64,000 bases of DNA from Saccharothrix sp. (GTDB lineage: Bacteria; Actinomycetota; Actinomycetes; Mycobacteriales; Pseudonocardiaceae). Where the stretch lies: assembly GCF_031180885.1 (NCBI RefSeq), contig NZ_JAPSLK010000024.1, positions 1 through 64,000 on the forward strand, given 5' to 3'. The position numbers and the translations under genes are program-made. The notes beneath the pieces were generated by a model. It worked only from the letters and a program-made list of their open reading frames with translations. It ran no database searches and was not told the origin of the DNA. This document shows, in pieces, positions 45,357 through 53,534 of the stretch. The first letter of the stretch is position 1. Each line of letters starts with the position of its first letter.

Positions 45357-47483
45357 TTACGCGGCGCGTGCGGCGCGCACGACGCCGGCGACCTGGTCGG
45401 CGGACAGTTCTTCGAGGCGCAGGCACACCGCGTCCAGCGCTTGGGCGACGCGGGCGGCGAGGCCCAGCCGGATGTGGCCGGACTCGCAGTCGACGACCAC
45501 GGACGCCACCTCGTCGGCGGCCAGCAGACCGGCGGCGCGCAGGGCGTCGCGCATCGGGTCGCCGCCGGTGCTGGTGGCGGTGGCGCGGCCGTCGGTGAGC
45601 AGGACCAGCAGCGGGCGGCGGCGCGGGTCGCGGACCCGTTCGGTCTGGAGCACCCGGCGGGCCTTCAGGAGGCCGTCGGCCAACGGGGTGCGTCCGCCGG
45701 TCCGGAGTTGGCGCAGCCGGGCGGCGGCGGCGTCCACCGAGTTCGTCGGCGGCAGGGCGGTCTCGGCGGCGGCGCCCCGGAACGTGATCACACCGACCTT
45801 GTCGCGCCGCTGGTAGGCGTCGCGCAGCAGGGAGATCACCGCGCCGCTGACCGCCGACATGCGCTGCCGGGCGGCCATCGAGCCGGACGCGTCGACCACG
45901 AACAGGACGAGGTTGCTCTCCTTGCCCTCCCGGACCGCCTTCCGCAGGTCAGAGCCCCGCAGCACCAGTCCCGGACCGCTGCGCCCGCGCGCGGCCTGGT
46001 GCGGGGCCGCCGCGCCCAGCGTGCCCACCAGGTGCAGCCCACTTCCATCCACAGTGGACGAACGGACGACCCGCCCGGTGCGGGCGCGCGCCCGGGACCT
46101 CTTGCCCGGCGCGCCCTCCCCCACTCCCGGCACTTCGAGCAGGCGGGTGCGGAACGACGGGGCGGGCGCGTGGGTGCGCTCCGGCGCGGTCCCACGACCG
46201 TCCGAAGTGGACTGTGCTTCCTCTTGTCCGGGCGGAAGTCCGCCGTCTTCGGGCAGGCCGCCACCGTCCGGCCCATCCGGATCGGGTTCCGGTTCCGGTT
46301 CGGCGGCGTGCTCGGCGCCCTGCTTCATGGCGTCTTCGAGCTGCTCTTCTTCGAGGCCGGGCTCGTCGAACGGGTCCCGCCGCTTGCGGTGCGGCAGCGC
46401 GAGCCGAACAGCGGCCTCGACGTCGGCCTCGGCGACCTCGTCCGCACCGCGCCAGGCTGCGTGCGCGACGGCCGTCCGGGCGACGACCAGGTCGGCCCGC
46501 ATGCCGTCCACTTCGAAGGCCGCGCACACGGCGGCGATCCGGCGCAGTTCGGCGTCGGGCAGCACGACGGTGGGCAGGCGGTCTCGGGCGTCGACGATCC
46601 GGGCGGCCAGCTCGGCGTCCTGCTCGGCCCACCGCGCGGCGAATCCGGCGGGGTCGGCCTCGTAGGCGAGGCGGCGGCGGATGACCTCGGTGCGGGTGGC
46701 GACGTCCCGCGCGGCCTTGACGGAGACGGTGAGGCCGAAGCGGTCCAGGAGCTGCGGGCGGAGTTCTCCTTCTTCCGGGTTCATCGTGCCGACGAGGAGG
46801 AACGAGGCCGCGTGCGAGACGGAGACCCCTTCGCGCTCGACGTGCGCGCGGCCCATGGCGGCGGCGTCGAGGAGGAGGTCGACCAGGTGGTCGTGGAGGA
46901 GGTTGACCTCGTCGACGTACAGCACCCCACGGTGAGCGGCGGCGAGCAACCCCGGCTGGTAGGCGCGGACGCCCTCGGTCAACGCGCGCTCAAGGTCGAG
47001 GGACCCGATCAACCGGTCCTCGGTGGCCCCGACCGGCAACTCCACCAACCGCGCCGGCCGCCGCTCAACAGCCCCGCCCGCGCCACCACCGCCCGAAGCC
47101 CCGCTTGCGCCGCCACCGCCCGAAGCCCCGCTTGCGCCGCCACCGCCCGAAGCCCCGCCCGCACTGGCAGCGCCGCCCGAGACGCCGGAAGCGCCGGAAT
47201 TGTCGGTGGTCCGTGAGACGATGGAGACGGGGGCCGGAGGCCGCCCGTGCGGACCATCGGGGCAGTCGACCTCCACCGCCGGGTCGCACGCGAACCGGCA
47301 CCCGGGCACCACGTCCAGCTCCGGCAGGAGCGCCGCCAGCGCCCGGACCACGGTCGACTTCGCGGTCCCCTTCTCGCCCCGCACCAGCACACCGCCGATC
47401 CCGGGGTGCACGGCGTTCAACAGCAGGGCCAAGCGGAGGTCGTCATGTCCGACGACGGCGGAAAAGGGGAAACGCGCGCCCAT
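45357..47483 (-). CDS. Magnesium/cobalt chelatase ChlI-ChlD fusion
   Basis: 708 residues. AAA+ ChlI-like part: [20 protein letters not shown], Walker [10 protein letters not shown], Walker [40 protein letters not shown]. An acidic/Pro linker follows, then a VWA integrin-I domain with the MIDAS motif [14 protein letters not shown]. Such proteins serve CobN-type cobaltochelatase; CobN is not in the window. About 55 residues are inserted in the AAA+ part after Walker A: a dispersed promoter-like repeat in frame ([16 protein letters not shown]) and a Gly/Ala/Ser repeat. ATG at 47481-47483. Confidence 0.92.
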   Translation of the reverse strand: MGARFPFSAVVGHDDLRLALLLNAVHPGIGGVLVRGEKGTAKSTVVRALAALLPELDVVPGCRFACDPAVEVDCPDGPHGRPPAPVSIVSRTTDNSGASGVSGGAASAGGASGGGGASGASGGGGASGASGGGGAGGAVERRPARLVELPVGATEDRLIGSLDLERALTEGVRAYQPGLLAAAHRGVLYVDEVNLLHDHLVDLLLDAAAMGRAHVEREGVSVSHAASFLLVGTMNPEEGELRPQLLDRFGLTVSVKAARDVATRTEVIRRRLAYEADPAGFAARWAEQDAELAARIVDARDRLPTVVLPDAELRRIAAVCAAFEVDGMRADLVVARTAVAHAAWRGADEVAEADVEAAVRLALPHRKRRDPFDEPGLEEEQLEDAMKQGAEHAAEPEPEPDPDGPDGGGLPEDGGLPPGQEEAQSTSDGRGTAPERTHAPAPSFRTRLLEVPGVGEGAPGKRSRARARTGRVVRSSTVDGSGLHLVGTLGAAAPHQAARGRSGPGLVLRGSDLRKAVREGKESNLVLFVVDASGSMAARQRMSAVSGAVISLLRDAYQRRDKVGVITFRGAAAETALPPTNSVDAAAARLRQLRTGGRTPLADGLLKARRVLQTERVRDPRRRPLLVLLTDGRATATSTGGDPMRDALRAAGLLAADEVASVVVDCESGHIRLGLAARVAQALDAVCLRLEELSADQVAGVVRAARAA
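47096..47172. repeat. Short tandem repeat inside the chelatase gene
   Basis: The unit gaagccccgcttgcgccgcc accaccgccc... recurs about three times, coding for the peptide ASGGGG with variations on the minus strand. It adjoins the promoter-like repeat and shows expansion of a linker. Confidence 0.7.
47200..47243 (+). repeat. Dispersed promoter-like repeat, copy 4, inside the chelatase gene
   Basis: ttgtcggtg, eight bases, gacgat, ggagac, then gggggccggaggcc. Orientation is opposite to the gene. Read on the minus strand it adds about 15 codons without breaking the frame. Confidence 0.8.
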
Positions 47484-47499
47484 GCGGCGGTGTCCTTCC

Positions 47500-47622
47500 T
47501 CGGGTGTCCACGCCCGTGTCCGGTCGAGTGGTTCCGGGGGCCGAGTTCCTGACTCCCGGAAACGACCTCCGGTCACAGTGGCGGGACCGTGCCGGATTCG
47601 CACCGGCTTCCTCGCGCACCCC
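47500..47622 (-). promoter_or_regulatory. Cobalamin riboswitch
   Basis: On the minus strand the sequence shows gaagccggtgcgaatccggc, the core cggtcccgccactgtgaccg with the B12-box element gccactg (47576-47582), then gagtcaggaactc (47543-47555), all in the order and spacing of the cobalamin aptamer. It begins within a few bases of the TetR stop codon and ends about 17-35 bases before the chelatase ATG. Expected role: adenosylcobalamin binding reduces expression of the chelatase-cobO-cobB operon. The expression platform is not resolved by eye. Confidence 0.92.
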
Positions 47623-48224
47623 TACAGCGGAGGCATCGTCGCATCCCGGCCGGCGCCGACCAAGTCCCCGGTCAGCACGGCCCGCGCGAGCGCGATCACA
47701 CCCAGCCGCACCTGCTGCACCGGCAGCCCGACCCGGTGGACCAGGTGGTGCAGGTGCTCGCCGCGCAGGTTGGCCAGCAGCGCGTGCGCCAGGAAATCCG
47801 CGTCCTCGTACGGCCTGACCTGCGCGATCAGTGCCGACAACCGCGAGTGCGTGAGGTCGAAGTTCGCATCGCACCCGCTGCCCCGCGCGGACACCTGCTC
47901 CAGCGCCCGGACCACCGGCAGGTGGGCCATCACGTGGTCGAACAGGGTGGCCACGAACGTGATCACCCTCTCGTCCGGCGGCCGGTCGGTGGACGTCACC
48001 AGCACTTCGGACTCGGCCTTCCACGCTTCGGCGCTCTCCGCCACGACCGCCTGGATCAACCCCTCCCGGTCGCCGAACCTGCGGAACACCGTCCCCTTGC
48101 CGACGCCCGCCGCGACCGCCACGTCCTCCATGTTCACCGCGTCGAGCCCGCGCTCCCCGATCAGCCGCGAGGCGGCGGCGAGGATCGCGGCCCGGTTGCG
48201 GGCGGCGTCGCGACGTTCGGGCAC
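47622..48224 (-). CDS. TetR family regulator
   Basis: 200 residues. The N-terminal HTH is complete: RNRAAILAAASRLIGERGLD followed by VNMEDVAVAAGVGKGTVFRR FG. The ligand domain has LFDHVMAHLPVVRALEQVSA. The second of two GTGs (48222-48224) is chosen because GGAGG sits six bases before it; the first overlaps this ribosome-binding site. Divergent from the oxidoreductase gene, with inverted repeats between them that are probable operators. Its stop codon touches the downstream riboswitch. Confidence 0.92.
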   Translation of the reverse strand: MPERRDAARNRAAILAAASRLIGERGLDAVNMEDVAVAAGVGKGTVFRRFGDREGLIQAVVAESAEAWKAESEVLVTSTDRPPDERVITFVATLFDHVMAHLPVVRALEQVSARGSGCDANFDLTHSRLSALIAQVRPYEDADFLAHALLANLRGEHLHHLVHRVGLPVQQVRLGVIALARAVLTGDLVGAGRDATMPPL

Positions 48225-48242
48225 GGGCACCTCCGAAGGAAC

Positions 48243-48304
48243 TTGACAAAACCGGACCGGCAGTCCGTATCGTAGCGGACAGCAAAGCGGACCGCCGGTC
48301 CGCT
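48243..48304. promoter_or_regulatory. Promoter and TetR-type operators
   Basis: TTGACA at 48243-48248 and TATCGT at 48268-48273 (19-base spacing) form a promoter towards the oxidoreductase. Between them is cggac-5-gtccg (48253-48267). Downstream is the perfect repeat agcggacc-3-ggtccgct (48286-48304). Both share cggac half-sites and are likely bound by the adjacent TetR protein. Confidence 0.6.
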
Positions 48305-48322
48305 TCATGGGAGGACGAAGAC

Positions 48323-49228
48323 ATGCGCGCAGTGCGGTTCACCGAATTCGGCCCGGCCGACGTCCTGGAGGTCGTGGAGGTGCCGGACCCGGTGCCCGGC
48401 CCCGGCGAGGAGTTGGTCCGCGTCACCGCTATCGGCGTGAACTACGGCGAGACGGTCATCCGCTCGGGCAAGGGCCGCAAGCTCTTCCCGTGGTACCCGG
48501 CGGCCCTCACGCCCACCGGTCAGCTCGGCACCGAAGTCGTCGGCACCACCGAGGACGGCCGCCGGATCATCGGCGTCCCGTCCGGCGACGGCTACGCCGA
48601 GCTGGCCGCCGTGAAGGACGGCGTCGAGGTGCCCGACCACATCACCGACCACGAGGCCCTCGCCCTGCTGCTCCAGGGCTCGACGGCGGTCCAGGCCGTC
48701 GAACGCGCCCGGGTCGCGCCCGGTGACCGGGTCCTGGTCGAGGCGGCCGGCGGCGGGGTCGGCGGCCTGCTGGTGCAGCTCGCCGCCCGCGCCGGGGCCA
48801 CCGTGGTCGCCGCCGCGAGCAGCGCGGAGAAGCTGGCGCACGCCCGCGAGCTGGGCGCGCACGAGACCGTCGACTACAGCGCCGAGGGTTGGACCGAGCA
48901 GGTCGGCGAGGTGGACGTCGTCTTCTCGTCGGTCGGCGGCACGACCGCCCGCCAGTCGTTCGACCTGCTCCGCCCCGGCACCGGCCGGCTGGTGGTGTTC
49001 GGCTTCGCCAGTGGCGAGCCGCTGGACGTCACCGCGTCGGACGTCTTCGCCAAGGGCGTCTCGCTGATCGGCCTGGGCAACCCGCTCACCCCGGACAACG
49101 TGCGCAAGGTGTTCGAGCTGGACCTGAAGACGACCCTCGGCGACGCGCTACCGCTGGCCGACGCCGCCCGCGCCCACGAGGCCCTGGAGTCCCGCGCCAC
49201 CACCGGCAAGCTCATCCTCGTCCCCTAG
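48323..49228 (+). CDS. Zinc-independent MDR oxidoreductase (quinone oxidoreductase-like)
   Basis: 301-residue medium-chain dehydrogenase. VRFTEFGPADVLEVVEVPDP and VNYGETVIRSGKG start the GroES-like part; no structural or catalytic zinc Cys cluster is present. The Rossmann motif is AGGGVGGLLVQLAARAGATV. It should reduce quinones or enones with NADPH. Promoter and operators lie directly upstream, and its 3' end overlaps the P450 gene by 81 bases. Likely controlled by the divergent TetR gene. Confidence 0.92.
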   Translation: MRAVRFTEFGPADVLEVVEVPDPVPGPGEELVRVTAIGVNYGETVIRSGKGRKLFPWYPAALTPTGQLGTEVVGTTEDGRRIIGVPSGDGYAELAAVKDGVEVPDHITDHEALALLLQGSTAVQAVERARVAPGDRVLVEAAGGGVGGLLVQLAARAGATVVAAASSAEKLAHARELGAHETVDYSAEGWTEQVGEVDVVFSSVGGTTARQSFDLLRPGTGRLVVFGFASGEPLDVTASDVFAKGVSLIGLGNPLTPDNVRKVFELDLKTTLGDALPLADAARAHEALESRATTGKLILVP

Positions 49229-50383
49229 TAGCTCGACGAGCACGCTCAGCGGCGCCCGGAACGACAGCAGCCCCAGCATCGGCGGCGGCTCGGTGGAGGC
49301 CGGGCGGAGGTTCGGGAACCGCGCGAAGGTCTCCCGCAGCACCACCTCCGCCTCCAGCCGGGCCAGGCCCGCGCCCAGGCAGAAGTGCCGGCCGAACCCG
49401 AACGCGAGGTGCTTGCGCGCGTTGGGCCGCGCGGGGCACAGCCGTTCCGGGTCGTCGAACACCTCCGGGTCGGACCCGGTGCCCGCGAGCATCAGCAGCA
49501 ACTGGGCGCCCTTCGGCACCTCCACGCCGGAGATCGTCACGTCCCGCGCCGCCACCCGCCGCCACGTGTTGACCGGCGGGTCGCGGCGCAGCACCTCCTC
49601 GACGCACCGCTCCGCCATGCCGGGCTCGCCCAGCCGGTCCCACAGGTCGCCGTGCCGCAGCACCGCGTCGAACACCGCGCACAGCAGCTGGGTGGTGGTC
49701 TCCTGGCCCGCGATCAGCAGGAAGTAGCACAGGCCGGCGGCGTCCCGGATCGGCACCTCCTCGCGGCGCAGGGCGGAGAACAGGTCGTCACCGGCGGGGT
49801 CGGCGGCCTTGATCCGCGAGGTCAGCCACTGGTGGAACTCGGCGGCGGGGCCGGCCAGCTCGTGCTGCCGCTCGACGGTCACGTCACCCCAGAACAGCTC
49901 CAACGAGGCCGTGCTCCACGCCTTGAGCTTGTCGACGTCCACGTCCCGGATGCCCATGACCTCCAGCAACACGATCGCCGGCAGGTCCCGGGCCAGCGCG
50001 GGGTGCAGGTCGACGGTCCCGCTCAACCCGCCCAAGCGTTCGCTTGCCAGCTCGGCGATCCTCGGGCGCATGGCGGCGACCCGCGAAGGCGTGAGGAAAG
50101 CGGCCACCAACCGGCGCAGGCCCGTGTGGGTGTCGGTGCCGTTGTTGGCCAAGGTCGGCGGCAGGGAGAAGCCCGACCGGGCGAGGGTCCGCAGCACCGG
50201 GGACGGGATCGGCGTCACCGCGGTCAGCGCGTTGTCCGGGTGGAACGTCCTCGGGTCCGCCAGCACGGCCTTCACGTCCGCGTACCGGCTGACCAGCCAC
50301 AACCCGGTCCGCTCGTCGCGGTGGACCGGCGCGTCCACGCGCAGCGACCGCAGGTCGTCCCGCCCGAGCTGGAAGAGGTCCAC
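49148..50383 (-). CDS. Cytochrome P450
   Basis: 411-residue bacterial class I P450. The I-helix AGQETTTQ, K-helix EVLRRDPP (ExxR), and heme ligand FGFGRHFCLGAGLARLE are all present. It needs a ferredoxin and reductase, not encoded nearby. GTG at 50381-50383 is the start (MDLFQLGRDDLRSLRVDAPV), with TACCGT about nine bases upstream hinting at leaderless mRNA. It is divergent from bioF, 36 bases apart. A BioI-like role in pimelate supply is possible but not shown by sequence. Confidence 0.93.
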   Translation of the reverse strand: MDLFQLGRDDLRSLRVDAPVHRDERTGLWLVSRYADVKAVLADPRTFHPDNALTAVTPIPSPVLRTLARSGFSLPPTLANNGTDTHTGLRRLVAAFLTPSRVAAMRPRIAELASERLGGLSGTVDLHPALARDLPAIVLLEVMGIRDVDVDKLKAWSTASLELFWGDVTVERQHELAGPAAEFHQWLTSRIKAADPAGDDLFSALRREEVPIRDAAGLCYFLLIAGQETTTQLLCAVFDAVLRHGDLWDRLGEPGMAERCVEEVLRRDPPVNTWRRVAARDVTISGVEVPKGAQLLLMLAGTGSDPEVFDDPERLCPARPNARKHLAFGFGRHFCLGAGLARLEAEVVLRETFARFPNLRPASTEPPPMLGLLSFRAPLSVLVELLGDEDELAGGGAGLQGLVGAGGVGQR

Positions 50384-50419
50384 GCGGGGACGGTATCCGC
50401 CGGATGCGACACTGCCGGC

Positions 50420-51610
50420 GTGAGTGTGAGCACAGGGGTGTCCGCGCCGGAGTCGGTCTTCGACTGGATCGACACGCGTGCCGAGGCGCGTGCGAAGGCG
50501 GGCCTGGCCCGCCGGGTCCGTCCGCGCCCGGCCGACTCGACCGACCTCGACCTCGCGTCCAACGACTACCTGGGCCTGGCCCGGGACAAGCGGGTCGCGG
50601 GCGCCGCCGCGGCGGCCTCGCTGCGCTGGGGCGCCGGGTCCACCGGGTCCCGCCTGGTCACCGGCTCCACCGAGCTGCACACCGAGCTGGAGTACGAACT
50701 CGCGAACTTCTGCGGCACCCAGTCCGCGCTGGTGTTCTCCTCCGGCTACGCGGCCAACCTGGGCGTGCTCACCGCCCTGTCCGGCCCCGGCACCGCGATC
50801 GTCGCCGACCAGCACATCCACGCCTCGCTGATCGACGGGACCCGGCTGTCCAAGGCGGACGTCGTGGTCGCGGGCCACTGCGACGTGCCGAAGGTCGCGC
50901 ACGCCCTGGCCACCCGCGGCAAGCGGCGCGCGCTGGTGGTGACCGACTCGATCTTCTCCGTCGACGGCGACCTGGCCCCGCTGGCCGAACTCGCCGCGAC
51001 CTGCCGCGAGCACGGGTCGGCGCTGGTCGTGGACGACGCGCACGGCCTGGGCGTGGTGGGCGACGGCGGGCGGGGCGCGGTGCACGCCGCCGGGCTGGCG
51101 AAAGCACCCGACGTGGTGACGACGGTGACGTTGTCCAAGTCGCTGGGCGCGCAGGGCGGCGCGGTGCTCGGGCCGAGCCGGGTGATCAAGCACCTGGTGG
51201 ACACCGCGCGCACGTTCATCTTCGACACCGGTCTGGCCCCGAGCAGCGCCGCCGCCGCGCTGGCCGCGTTGAAGGTGCTGCGGGAGGAGCCGGACCGTCC
51301 CGCGCGGGCGCTGGACGTGGCGCAGGACTTGGCGTTCCGGTTGAAGGAGAAGGGTTTCCGGGTCAGCAACCCGACGGCCGCCGTGGTGTCGGTGCAGGCC
51401 CCCTCGCCGGAGGCGGCGGTCGCCTGGGCGGAGGGGTGCCGGGCGCGGGGCGTCGTGGTGGGCTGCTTCCGGCCGCCGTCGGTGCCCGACCAGATCTCCC
51501 GCATCCGGCTGACCGCCCGCGCCGACCTCACCGAGGCCGACGTCGAGCGGGCGGTGCGGGTGATCAGCGAGACCGGCGCATCCGCAGGTGCGGTATCCCG
51601 TCCTCGATGA
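50420..51610 (+). CDS. bioF: 8-amino-7-oxononanoate synthase
   Basis: 396-residue alpha-oxoamine synthase. LDLASNDYLGLARDKRV, GAGSTGSRLVTGSTELHTEL and DDAHGLGVVGDGGRG are typical; the PLP Lys is in TVTLSKSLGAQGG. The enzyme condenses pimeloyl thioester and alanine in biotin synthesis; other family members use glycine. No bioA, bioD or bioB lies in the window, so a different oxoamine synthase cannot be excluded. GTG start at 50420-50422. Confidence 0.88.
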   Translation: MSVSTGVSAPESVFDWIDTRAEARAKAGLARRVRPRPADSTDLDLASNDYLGLARDKRVAGAAAAASLRWGAGSTGSRLVTGSTELHTELEYELANFCGTQSALVFSSGYAANLGVLTALSGPGTAIVADQHIHASLIDGTRLSKADVVVAGHCDVPKVAHALATRGKRRALVVTDSIFSVDGDLAPLAELAATCREHGSALVVDDAHGLGVVGDGGRGAVHAAGLAKAPDVVTTVTLSKSLGAQGGAVLGPSRVIKHLVDTARTFIFDTGLAPSSAAAALAALKVLREEPDRPARALDVAQDLAFRLKEKGFRVSNPTAAVVSVQAPSPEAAVAWAEGCRARGVVVGCFRPPSVPDQISRIRLTARADLTEADVERAVRVISETGASAGAVSRPR

Positions 51611-52016
51611 ACTCCGCGCCCTCGGGCCGGAAGCCGAACGAGGCGTAGAAGTCGGCGACGTAGGTCTGGGCGTCCAGCACGCACTCGGTGCGCCCGACCT
51701 CGACCAGCGCCGCCTCCACCAGCCGCCGGCTGAACCCGAGGCCGCGCGCGGCGCGAGCGGTGCACACCCGCCCGATGCGGTAGGTGCCGTCGGGTTCCTC
51801 CAGCAGCCTCAGGTAGGCCTGCGGCGCGCCGTCGACCTCCAGCCAGAAGTGCCGGGTGGTGGGTTCGAGGTCACGCCCGTCGAGGTCGGCGTACGCGCAG
51901 TTCTGCTCGACCACGAACACGTCGTTGCGCAGCCTGAGCAGGTGGTAGACCTCCGCCGCGGTCAGGTCGGCGGACCACTTGCGGCGCAGGGTGGCCGGGA
52001 ACGGTTGCGAACGCAC
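51564..52016 (-). CDS. elaA: GNAT acetyltransferase, ElaA family
   Basis: 150 residues. ElaA hallmarks: LRNDVFVVEQNCAYADLDGR DLEPTTRHF, IGRVCTARAARGLGFSRRLV (acetyl-CoA loop RGxGxS) and VADFYASFGFRPEGAEFIED GIPHLRM. Substrate unknown. GTG at 52014-52016. The 3' end overlaps bioF by 47 bases. Confidence 0.87.
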   Translation of the reverse strand: MRSQPFPATLRRKWSADLTAAEVYHLLRLRNDVFVVEQNCAYADLDGRDLEPTTRHFWLEVDGAPQAYLRLLEEPDGTYRIGRVCTARAARGLGFSRRLVEAALVEVGRTECVLDAQTYVADFYASFGFRPEGAEFIEDGIPHLRMRRSR

Positions 52017-52036
52017 CCCGCGTTGGTACCACAGGC

Positions 52037-52756
52037 TCAGATCCGGTCGAGGTACCGGCTCACCCTGGTGTAGGCGCCGGGCAGCCCGACCCGCGCGCAC
52101 CCCTTGCCGTACGAGACGACCCCGACCAGCGCGCCGCGCACGGTCATCGGCCCGCCGGAGTCGCCCTCGCAGGCGTCCTTGCCGCCCTCCGGATAACCCG
52201 CGCACATCATCGCGTCGGACCGGAAACCCTCCAGCACCCGTTCACAGGCCTGGTCGCTCAGGATCGGCAGGTCGACCTCGCGCAGCGTCGCGCTCGGCGG
52301 GGCCAGTTCGTCGGTGCGGCCCCACCCGAACACGGTGCCCATGTCCCCCGGCCCGGCCTCCCCCAGCGGGATCGGCCGGTACGGCAGCCGCTGGACGAGG
52401 GTGAGCGTGGCGATGTCGTCCCCCTCGGCGGCGGTCCGGAAGTCGGGGTGCCGCCACACCGCGGCCACCCGGACCTCGCGCCCGTCCGAACTGTCGAGGT
52501 CCCGCCGCCCGGCGACCACCCGCAGGTCGCCCACCAGCCGTTCCCGGGTGCCCAGGGCCGACCGCTCGACCGTGCAGTGCGCGGCGGTCAGCACCTTGTC
52601 CGGCGCGATCAAGGCGCCCCCGCAGAAGAACTGCCCCCACCGGTCGTAGAGCGCGACCACCCACGGCTGGTCGGCGGACTCGCGCCCGCCCACGACCGCG
52701 GCGGCCGGCGTGGCGGCGAGGACGAGCACGGCGAAGACCAGCGCAGTGATCCGCAT
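52037..52756 (-). CDS. Secreted trypsin-like serine protease (S1)
   Basis: 239 residues. Signal peptide (RITALVFAVLVLAATPAAA), then AVVGGRES. Triad His in VLTAAHC, Asp in DDIATLTL, Ser in CEGDSGGP, with Asp at the specificity site (KDACEGDSGGP). Four to six Cys. Related to the three other S1 proteases of the window. ATG at 52754-52756. Divergent from the LysE gene, with an intergenic CRP-like site. Confidence 0.94.
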   Translation of the reverse strand: MRITALVFAVLVLAATPAAAVVGGRESADQPWVVALYDRWGQFFCGGALIAPDKVLTAAHCTVERSALGTRERLVGDLRVVAGRRDLDSSDGREVRVAAVWRHPDFRTAAEGDDIATLTLVQRLPYRPIPLGEAGPGDMGTVFGWGRTDELAPPSATLREVDLPILSDQACERVLEGFRSDAMMCAGYPEGGKDACEGDSGGPMTVRGALVGVVSYGKGCARVGLPGAYTRVSRYLDRI

Positions 52757-52872
52757 GGAGCACCCCTCTACGACAGGTGGCCGAATGCGCACTGACAGTA
52801 GCGGTCGTGCTCACCGGTATCAAATCCGGAAATTTTGTTGTTAGGATGCCGTAGAGCCGAAGATTCCACGGT

Positions 52873-52890
52873 GCGTGAGCTAGATCACGC
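52873..52890. promoter_or_regulatory. CRP/GlxR-like palindrome
   Basis: gcgtga-gctaga-tcacgc, a perfect inverted repeat with a 6-base centre. The inner part GTGANNTANNTCAC fits the CRP/GlxR consensus TGTGANNTANNTCACA except for the outermost pair. It lies 33 bases before the LysE ATG and 117 bases from the protease ATG. Confidence 0.55.
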
Positions 52891-52922
52891 GCATCTGTCC
52901 GGCCATCGAGGGAGGGAAACAC

Positions 52923-53534
52923 ATGCACCTGGACTTCACCCAGCTACCGGCGTTCCTGATCGCGTGCGCGGTGGTCGTGCTGACGCCGGGCGTGGACGCC
53001 TTCCTCCTGCTCCGGACGTCGATGCGCGCCGGGACGAAGGCGGGCCTGTGGGCTCTCGCGGGCATCCACACCGCGGCGGCCGTGCAGGTCCTGCTGGTCA
53101 TCTCGGGGTTGGGCGTGGTGATCGCCCAGTACCCGCCGGTGCTCACCGCGCTGCGCTGGATCGGCGCGGCCTACCTGCTGTACCTGGCGGTGACCATCGC
53201 CCGGGGCCTGGTGCGCCGGACGGGTGTCGAGGACGGCGGGGAAGCCCTGTCGGCGCGCCCGTTCCGACAGGGGTTCCTGACCAACATCACCAACCCGAAG
53301 ATGCTGCTGTTCTCCCTGGCCTTCCTGCCCCAGTTCATCGGGACGGGGAGCCCCACGGCTCAACTGGCGCTGCTGGCGGTCGTGTTCCTGGGCCTGGCGG
53401 CGTTGTGGGAGCTGTTCATCGTCCTGGCCGCGAGCCGGATGGCGACCCGCCTGGGCCGCCCCGGCGTGACCACGGCGCTGGACGCGGTGTGCGCGGCGGT
53501 CTTCTTCACCATGTCCGTAGGCCTGGTCGTCTGA
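52923..53534 (+). CDS. LysE/RhtB family amino acid exporter
   Basis: 203 residues with about five or six helices. Start FTQLPAFLIACAVVVLTPGV DAFLLLRTSMRAG carries the family motif TPGxD and the basic loop; FLTNITNPKMLLFSLAFLPQ is the second motif. Probable exporter of an amino acid or derivative. GAGGGAGG is upstream of the ATG. Preceded by the CRP-like palindrome. Confidence 0.92.
   Translation: MHLDFTQLPAFLIACAVVVLTPGVDAFLLLRTSMRAGTKAGLWALAGIHTAAAVQVLLVISGLGVVIAQYPPVLTALRWIGAAYLLYLAVTIARGLVRRTGVEDGGEALSARPFRQGFLTNITNPKMLLFSLAFLPQFIGTGSPTAQLALLAVVFLGLAALWELFIVLAASRMATRLGRPGVTTALDAVCAAVFFTMSVGLVV

Noticed and set aside
40029-47622. Complete cobalamin pathway
   Set aside because: cobI, cobG, cobH, cobK, cobN, cobQ and cobD are not in the window and two methyltransferase domains are truncated.
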